Shown here: one piece after another, positions 57,311 through 64,000 of the stretch | Numbering within the stretch: position 1 is the stretch's first letter | Layout of the letters: every line of letters starts with the position of its first letter | NCBI GenBank assembly: GCA_036365515.1 | Contig: CM070877.1 | Coordinates: 67,311,022 to 67,375,021, forward strand | Length of the DNA: 64,000 bases | Direction of reading: 5' to 3' | From: Torymus aiolomorphi | Taxonomy: Eukaryota; Arthropoda; Insecta; Hymenoptera; Torymidae | Program-made: the position numbers and the translations under genes | Notes under the pieces: generated by a model | Told to the model about the DNA's origin: nothing | Seen by the model: the letters and a program-made list of their open reading frames with translations, nothing else | The model's database searches: none

Positions 57311-58733
57311 ATATGTGTACGTTATTTCTTGAAAAAAATAGGGTATCATTAAACCATTACTGCGTGGTCGTTTTGTGATAGATCGGAATAAGCAACGTCG
57401 CATTTTTTTTGTATTCCAGAGTGCTTCAATTTCTTTGTTTGAACGTAAAAATTGATCGGAACCAGCCTGAAATATCGACGATTAAAGTTCACTTATTTTG
57501 CAAAGTCACTAAACTTTGATTGGCTATAACTTTTTTCTTGGAACTTTAATTCGCACGAAATTTTAGCAGAAAATTACCTTTTTTTATGCTGAAACTGCCC
57601 TAGAAATTTCAAACTTCGGAATAACTTCCAAAATTTTTGCTACGACGTATACAGTATACTCAAAAATCAATAAATATCCATATAAAGGAGAGACTCTTGG
57701 CACCTACCCCCATAACTGTTTTGGTCATATCTTCTAATATTATGGAGAAAAATTAATTACTAAAAATAAAAATGACATTATTTTAACAGACCTCATCGTA
57801 AAGTGCGTACTTTATCCACTCGAGGCAGGGAACAAATACGAATTTCACGATAGTTGTGTTAAAAAAATCATATATTGCATTCGTGAATATAGTGGGCGCA
57901 GTAAGCACACAGCCCACTTTATCCCCTTGGTGCATAATATACTATTGTATAGAGCTCTATGAAGTGATAAGATACCTTTTTTTTATTAAAAGATTATTAA
58001 TAATTTATTTAACAAAATAAGCAATGTATTTTTTTCGCGATTCTTAAAAAGCGTACGTCTATTCCGACCACTTTTATTTTATACATAATTTTTTTTATAA
58101 ATTTTGAATTAAAGCCACCACGTATACAATTTACCTTAATTCAATGAATATCCATATAAAGAGGAATCGTTTGGATCTGCTATTTTTAAAATCGCTGTTT
58201 TTAAAAAATATCTATTTATGTTACTATATTTATACTAAAATACTTACATTTTGGATGAACATTTACGGCGTAAGTTTAGTCATAAAAATATCAATTACAT
58301 ATTTTATTGTCTTCGTAAATATATTTTTAGTAAAAAAATACATTATATCACTAGAAGTTTCAATACGCGCTTCGCGCGCCGTATCGTGGACCAATCAAAT
58401 TTTACATGTCCATTTCAAATGACCAATCACAATCATTACAGGTGACAATCTCAATTCCATCTCTTTTTTATATAGGAATACCAATATTTACAGGATTTTG
58501 AAGATTTCTGTTTTTGTATCAAACGACGTAATTTTTATTTCCAGTTTTCTATAATTGGTGTATATGAACGGTGTATTCTGGTGACTTTTACGGTTTTGGC
58601 AATCGTAAATCTCGAATTTAGCTTCCTTTTATGCTTTTGAACTTCAGTATTTGGCACCCACAATACTCTGTTTACATTGATAAATTGCATAAAAAAATAT
58701 ATATATCTATAATATTGATATACTATAGTTTTA
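57311..58733. other. AT-rich unassigned region
   Basis: TAAATATCCATATAAAG near 57667 recurs as TGAATATCCATATAAAG near 58145, and AATTTTGAATTAAAG-type text between them suggests old repeats. A CGCGCTTCGCGCGC hairpin is at about 58367-58380. No coding content. Confidence 0.45.
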
Positions 58734-58734
58734 C

Positions 58735-59065
58735 TTAATGGGATCAGGCACCTTTAAAATGACGAAAAATTGATATAATTTTGATGTTCTTTTACGGTCA
58801 AAAATTATTTACACAAATAAATTGGATACATACAACTATTTCGTCGATAGTCAAATAAAATACCAAAATTTTAGGACCCGTCCCATTAAAATAGATGCAG
58901 TTCCTGGACCTGGAGTCGGCGGCAGAGCAAAAATTTATTGGGTCTTGTTTTGTGACAAATTAAATATATTTTAAGAATATTACTTCCACATATTTTTAAT
59001 TCTGGAAATTAATTTTTTTCAGGTCATTTTATACAGGAAATTTTAACGGTGTCTGACCCCCTTAA
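58735..59065. mobile_element. TTAA-bounded MITE
   Basis: TTAATGGGATCAGGCACC at the left and the complement of GGTGTCTGACCCCCTTAA at the right: imperfect inverted termini bounded by TTAA (58735-58738, 59062-59065). No coding content. A third TTAA-type family in the window. Confidence 0.65.
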
Positions 59066-59099
59066 ACTGCAATATTTATAAAGTTAAGCGCACCTAATG

Positions 59100-60370
59100 T
59101 CCTTGATTTCTTTTGATACATATTCATACATTTTCTTAGGTGTTGTAATTTGATTTTCTGGAGAAGATCGCAAACAGTGTCGCATTATTGTTCTTTTAAG
59201 AGTGCCACCAATAACATCACAAGGATCTTTTCCATGGCTTGTGGCAAAGAAGTTGTACGATATTACTTTTATTTTGAAATCTTACTCATGGCAACAGATG
59301 TTTGCTAAATTGTTTCTAAAGAGAGTATAAGGAAATAGATAAATTAAGTAAAGACCGCAAAAGTATTATTTTTCAAATCAGTTACAGAAGGTGCCCATTC
59401 TATTATATTAAAATATCATTACATTATATATTTGAGACTTACTCATTTGTATATTCTGTTGGAGCACCATCTGAGAAGTAAATAATGCCTTTAATCCAAG
59501 AAAACTCTTCGTGTATAACTTTCAGTAATTCTTCTTGAAATGCGTGAACAGTATATGCCATATGATCTTTAGTATCACTAATAATACAATAGCTAATTCT
59601 TTGTAAACTTTCGCTATGCTCAGTCTTGTAATATACTACGAAAGGGTGAAATGTTGCTTGCTGATTATTGTAATAAAATGCCTGAACCGAATTTTGAATT
59701 ATGAATAATTAATTTTCAGAAAAATCCATTAGAATTAAGCAAGTGCCAGAATCCATATTCTTTTTACAATAGCTTAAATAATTTTTTTGAGAGTCTGCAC
59801 TAAAATAATGTCCTGTTAAATTCCAGATATCTTTCAAGTGAAGCTCTACTACCATCACGATCCCAGTGTTTAAATTTCACAGCTTCTCTAAACTTATTCA
59901 AATCTACATTTTGTTCAATAGTCTACTTTATTTGTGGGATACCTGGACATTGCTCACATTTATGAAGCATACATTTCTGATTATCTACATTGCAAATCGC
60001 ACTTGCAACAAGATCTCTATACTTTATTTTATTTGTCAATACAGACATTTTTAATTTAATATTTTCATGCTCAGCACATTCACATATGTTATGTGTTTCG
60101 GGATCTCCTGCGTGAACACATTCATCCGGCTTCTGAGATGCAAAAAATGAAAATTTTGGCAAACTTTCATTGCTCGTGTAGTCGCTTATAAAATTATTGT
60201 ATAAATCATGTAAAGTATACAATAATAATTTTTTCTGAACCAAGATTTTTTTTCCAGAATTATCATCAGTTTTGACTGGAACACATTGCTTTACATCAGG
60301 GCAAGAGTAGCAATTATTTTGGTCTATATAATAATTTTTAATGAGTTTCCTTTCCTTTTTCGTTCTTGCA
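59100..60370 (-). pseudogene. Element C: DDD-family transposase relic with an intron
   Basis: Read on the minus strand: a cysteine-rich part at about 60243-59923 (CECAEHEN, CMLHKCEQCPGIPQ), FKHWDRDGSRASLERYL near 59870, and LILMDFSEN followed by a stop near 59710. Then come AFYYNNQQATFHPF and IIYFSDGAPTEYTN (about 59470), a GT-AG intron (59442-59316), NNLANICCHE and a stop, and finally ATSHGKDPCDVIGGTLKR near 59200. The order and motifs match elements A and B (DFxEN, SDGA, HGKxxxDxxGG). At least three stops make it a pseudogene. No terminal repeats were identified for it. Confidence 0.7.
59316..59442 (-). other. Spliceosomal intron in element C (127 bp)
   Basis: On the minus strand AATGA|GTAAGT opens and TATACTCTCTTTAG|AAACAA closes the segment. 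Removing it joins the SDGAPTEYTN and NNLANICCHE segments in one frame, and the segment itself is AT-rich with a pyrimidine tract before the AG. Confidence 0.65.
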
Positions 60371-61130
60371 ATAGATCTGCCAAGAATTATTTATATTATT
60401 TTAATGTAATTACTAATTTTACAATTATTTAAAATATGAATAATCCAAGAAGATTAGAATGAATTTTTTATTAAACGTTTGTTTCTGTTTCTAAAAACCA
60501 TATATTCCAATTTTAACTGCTTTAAAAGAAAATAAATTTGAATTATTAGTTGCTTATTCAACAAATATGATGGAACAAAACAATGTGATATATGAAAATT
60601 TGTTTGAAGTTTCCAAATTTCTTGCAATTAAAATGAAAACAATTGATAGAAAATCCTCATTTTAGTCATAGCCGTGAAGGTGCTATTTTATCTGTATAAG
60701 GGATAAGCCTCGGTTAAATTAACTGATTTTTTTTTTAACAGATTGTTAATTGATTTTCGCAAGAAAATAATGTTTTTTTTATTTAGCATTTACATAGTGA
60801 ATTTTGTCAAGAAATCTCTCATGCAAACCCTTTTTTAAAAATCAATTTTGTTTAAAAGTAATAAACAAAAATGTAAAGTAATAATTCGTTTTTATAAATA
60901 AAAAAAATTGAGTTCATTTAATATTAAAGAGAGAAGAATTTTATTATTATCACGTATATAGACGTTAAAAACTAATTAATATTTATACAAATTGTTCAAA
61001 TTTTTGGCATTGAAACGTTTTTCTCGAAACCATTGAACTATCTAATGTCGAAATCAATCTTTCTTCTTTCTTAAAATATAAACAGTTTTCCTTATAAACG
61101 CTCTAACCACTATTATAATATAAGGTGTAA
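60371..61130. other. AT-rich spacer
   Basis: No gene, repeat or element boundary recognised. Confidence 0.45.
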
Positions 61131-61270
61131 GTGAATTATAAATAGTTTAAATTTGGTGGACAGTGAATTTTAAATAGTTTAAATTTAGTGGACAGTGAAT
61201 TTTAAATAGTTTAAATTTAGAGGACAGTGAATTTTAAATAGTTTAAATTTGGTCGACAGTGAATTTTCAT
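61131..61270 (+). repeat. 32-bp tandem repeat, four units
   Basis: GTGAATTTTAAATAGTTTAA plus ATTTAGTGGACA, repeated at 61131, 61163, 61195 and 61227 with single-base changes, then a partial unit. Confidence 0.9.
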
Positions 61271-61657
61271 TAAAAATAACTGTTTTAGCATATGTAGAAT
61301 CGGCCATAAATGCACATGATCCCGTATGGAAATAATAATTGCAATAAAATGTAAGAAATTGTATGAAAATATAAGAAAATATATAAAACTGTACAGAACC
61401 ATTGGTTTTCGGACATTGTTTTTACGGTTTTATACACTTTATTACATTTTCTCACTTTTATACGTTTTCTTACAAATAAGAATAATTTTTCTAAATTAGT
61501 CTGCAAAAACAAATTGTAAAAAAATGTAAGGAGAGGTGAAAAAAATATAAGAAAATATATGAAAACGTATGAAAATGTATAAAAATGTAAAATATTAGAT
61601 ATTCTTACATTTATATACACTGTTATAAACTTTTAAGCAGTTTTGTATATTTTTATA
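61271..61657. repeat. AT-rich inverted and direct short repeats
   Basis: GTAAGAAATTGTATGAAAAT (about 61351) pairs imperfectly with CACTTTTATACGTTTTCTTAC (about 61452). A further direct copy type, ATATAAGAAAATATATGAAA, is near 61544. Probably decayed MITE DNA adjoining the BEL element. Confidence 0.5.
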
Positions 61658-61928
61658 TGTTGTAGGAAAACGGTACTTCTAGCTTTGCGGGCTATGTACA
61701 ATTTGGCAACGTCGCGCGGTTTTCGTAAATGAAGGAGTGGTAGGGCCGAAGGGAGCGGCGGAGAGGAGTCGCGCATGTACTGGCGCAGAGAGAGGACCCG
61801 AAGCGGCGTGCGGCCCTTGTATTTAGCACGGTGAAAAAATAAAGTTTTATAGAGATACATATATGATAGCACGTTGTTATTCATTAAACCAACACCCACT
61901 CCTACCGTTAATTTGGATAGTGGTATCA
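61658..61928 (+). repeat. BEL/Pao 5' LTR
   Basis: Starts TGTTGTAGGAAAACGG and ends GTGGTATCA, 3 bases before the primer site. It contains AATAAAG at about 61840 after a GC-rich part, suitable as a polyadenylation signal. The partner LTR lies outside the window, so the borders rest on the TG...CA rule and the primer site. Confidence 0.6.
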
Positions 61929-61931
61929 TTG

Positions 61932-61948
61932 TGGCGACCGTGACAGGA
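61932..61948 (+). promoter_or_regulatory. BEL/Pao primer-binding site
   Basis: TGGCGACCGTGACAGGA, beginning with TGG, 3 bases after the LTR end. This type of site is usual for BEL/Pao elements. Confidence 0.7.
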
Positions 61949-62013
61949 CGGTGGGAGTTTTTTTGTCTCTGTTTGTTGGTTTTGTGACTCTCTCTCTGTG
62001 TAACCGAAACAAG

Positions 62014-64000
62014 ATGGACGCCTTCAAGAAATTGCGCACTGCTCAACGGACGGCTTTTACCAAAACTCTGAATGAACTGAACACATTGCTGCAAGCCGAA
62101 AATTCTGATAAAGACATAATCTCAGTGACCTTTGAAGTGCTACAACAAAAAATGCTCGAGTTAGATGACAGTTCCGCGAAAGTACTGAATTTTATCCTAA
62201 TGTCGAAAAATCAGCAATTGGAAGAAACTTATGAGGCTGAAAGTGACACGACCGATGATTATAAAAAGAAGTTTTTGATGGCGCAAAGAAAAGTCACTCG
62301 TTTTCTAGGAAGTGGGCAAGACGCCGCGAGAGATGTTCCGAGAACTACAGCGAGTGAGCGCAAGAAAACTTTTAAGTTACCAAAAATTGAAATTACGAAA
62401 TTCACGGGCAATGTGCGCGATTGGCTCTTATTTTGGAATCAGTTTCGCAAAATTGATGAAGACAAGGACATTGATGCGGAGGACAAATTTCAGCATTTGA
62501 TCCAATCGATGGAAAGTGGTTCTCGCGCGTATGAGTTAGTTACAAGTTTTCCACCGACGAGGGAAAATTATGCAAAAGCGATTGCAAGCCTAAAAAACAG
62601 ATTTGGACGAGACGAATTACAAGTTGAGGTGTACGTCCGAGAATTACTCAGTTTAGTGCTGAACAACGCTTTACGCGGAAAGGAAAAATTCTCCCTCGCA
62701 AGCCTATATGACAAGTTAGAGACACATATGAGAGCGCTTGAAACCTTAGGCGTGACGTCCGACAAATGCGCCGCCATGTTGTTCCCGCTTGTGGAATCCT
62801 CGCTACCGGAAGATGTTTTGAGAGCGTGGCAGCGCAGCACAGCAGCCAACGGAGCCAAGGACTCAAAGGAGCGTCTCACCAAGCTGATGGAGTTCTTATG
62901 CGCCGAAGTAGAAAGCGAAGAGCGTATAAATATGGCAATAGTGGGATTTTCGATAGATGGCTATACTGAGAAAGGAAAGCAGAAGAAAGGTAAAGTCGAG
63001 CCATCGCGTGATGTACCGACAGCGACGGGGCTTCTAGCAACAAAGTCGGAAAATTCGTTGTATTGCGTTTTTTGTAGAAATAATAGTCATAACAGTTCGG
63101 ATTGTAATAAAGCTAAAAATTTTACTGTAGATGCGCGTCGTCGAATTGTAAAGGAAAGTAATTGCTGTTCCAATTGTCTTAAGCGCGGGCATAATTATAA
63201 ACGCTGTAGAAGCAATCCTAAATGTGCGAAGTGTGATAGAAAACACGTCACATTAATGTGTCCCGAGACACCGCGTATAGAGGCTAATGTCGGTAAAGTA
63301 GGGATGAATAGTGCTCCCGTTTCTCATGAAAATAACCTGGCGAGTTATGCGGAGTTACCCGCGGTATATTTACCGACGATTCGCGTAAAAATGCGCAACG
63401 GGCGCAATGAACGAGTAGTGCGCGCGATAATAGACACGGGGTCACAGCGCTCTTATATAACGCGCGATATTGCTGCATCAATGGTGTACGTGCCGATTGA
63501 CACACAGAAAGTAACGCACACGCTTTTCGGTAACAAACAATCACAACCTGAGACGCATAATATTCATTTAATTCATTTGAGTAGTTTATCACATGATTAT
63601 CACTGTAATTTTAATGTTCTGGAGCAAAAAGATATATGCGGGAAAATTCCGTCGATTGAAATCCGTTCGTGGGCGGGAGAGTTGAAAAGTAATGGGATAT
63701 TTTCGACAGACGTCGGGGAAACATGCGAGCCGATAGATTTACTTATTGGTGCCGATATAGCGGGGAAATTGTATACCGGGCGTAAACACGACCTGGCGAA
63801 TGGTTTGACCGCAGTCGAGACACGCCTCGGCTGGACGGTATTAGGTAAAAATAAAGGCGCGCGGGCGCACGAAGATACTGTATTGTTTACACACACAGAG
63901 TTCGTCAGCGAGGCGCGCGTATGTGATTTGTGGCGTTTAGATGTACTGGGCATTGACGACCCGGAACACCGTTTAAGCGTAAATGAAAGAAATGCTGCTG
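62014..64000 (+). CDS. BEL/Pao Gag-protease polyprotein, intact, cut by the window end
   Basis: ATG at 62014 (MDAFKKLRTAQRTAFTK) opens 662 codons without a stop up to the window edge. In order: a helical N terminus; a Pao-type Gag domain (about residues 125-280, KFTGNVRDWLLFWNQF); and three zinc knuckles (C351-C364, C385-C398, and one from C404). The retropepsin-like protease follows, with the active site IIDTGSQRSYI at D474, then LLIGADIAGKL. The start of the reverse transcriptase region (ETRLGWTVLG) is just reached. Family knowledge: Gag packages the RNA and protease matures the polyprotein in cytoplasmic particles. LTR, primer site and ATG spacing are all in order. No defect seen in the part present; activity depends on sequence beyond 64000. 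Confidence 0.93.
   Translation, partial: MDAFKKLRTAQRTAFTKTLNELNTLLQAENSDKDIISVTFEVLQQKMLELDDSSAKVLNFILMSKNQQLEETYEAESDTTDDYKKKFLMAQRKVTRFLGSGQDAARDVPRTTASERKKTFKLPKIEITKFTGNVRDWLLFWNQFRKIDEDKDIDAEDKFQHLIQSMESGSRAYELVTSFPPTRENYAKAIASLKNRFGRDELQVEVYVRELLSLVLNNALRGKEKFSLASLYDKLETHMRALETLGVTSDKCAAMLFPLVESSLPEDVLRAWQRSTAANGAKDSKERLTKLMEFLCAEVESEERINMAIVGFSIDGYTEKGKQKKGKVEPSRDVPTATGLLATKSENSLYCVFCRNNSHNSSDCNKAKNFTVDARRRIVKESNCCSNCLKRGHNYKRCRSNPKCAKCDRKHVTLMCPETPRIEANVGKVGMNSAPVSHENNLASYAELPAVYLPTIRVKMRNGRNERVVRAIIDTGSQRSYITRDIAASMVYVPIDTQKVTHTLFGNKQSQPETHNIHLIHLSSLSHDYHCNFNVLEQKDICGKIPSIEIRSWAGELKSNGIFSTDVGETCEPIDLLIGADIAGKLYTGRKHDLANGLTAVETRLGWTVLGKNKGARAHEDTVLFTHTEFVSEARVCDLWRLDVLGIDDPEHRLSVNERNAA

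Overview
This window looks like a repeat-dominated stretch of an animal nuclear genome, most likely an insect. It is AT-rich and full of microsatellites. Every coding trace I can recognise belongs to a eukaryotic mobile element: BEL/Pao, copia, another LTR element, a LINE, Helitrons, Tc1/mariner, a Sola-like DDD family and TTAA-bounded MITEs. I found no convincing host gene, rRNA, tRNA gene, CRISPR array or bacterial feature. The exact host cannot be read from the sequence.

Layout. 1-6526 is a fold-back element with arms of about 1.6-1.9 kb built from a CTCTYTCTCG decamer array. Its spacer holds a palindromic MITE that was itself interrupted. 6527-8537 is mostly unassigned AT-rich DNA with one diverged direct repeat. 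8538-11200 holds a Helitron-type 3' end, a decayed Pif1-like helicase and a tandem-repeat tail. 11563-14471 is a mariner-like element with multiplied subterminal repeats. 14480-15640 is microsatellite and small inverted-repeat DNA. 15640-20060 is a second, longer Helitron Rep/helicase pseudogene on the minus strand.

20949-37714 is a nest. A minus-strand LTR element without recognisable genes (3' LTR 20949-22369, 5' LTR starting at 24841) has a 149-bp TTAA MITE and an 11.4-kb palindromic element (26019-37389) inside its 5' LTR. The palindrome carries a decayed copia element (29222-34142), several MITEs and a second copy of the same 149-bp MITE. 37715-42046 is a transposon with long inverted ends encoding a DDD-type protein (element A). 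It is followed by a Helitron fragment (42346-43650) and a possible solo LTR (43908-44297).

44456-51231 is a third large palindrome. It is interrupted by a second transposon of the same DDD family (element B, 45429-48975), whose 4-bp ATAA target duplication can be proved from the uninterrupted opposite arm. 51240-57310 is CpG-rich DNA split at a (CT)n tract by a 5-kb LINE. 58735-60370 contains a TTAA MITE and a third, intron-containing DDD-family relic (element C). From 61658 to the window end lies a BEL/Pao element with LTR, primer site and an uninterrupted Gag-protease frame, the only coding sequence here that looks intact.

The genes do not form a pathway. Their relationship is the order of insertion, which the nesting records well. 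The palindromes act as internal controls: wherever one arm is interrupted and the other is not, the intact arm gives the pre-insertion sequence.
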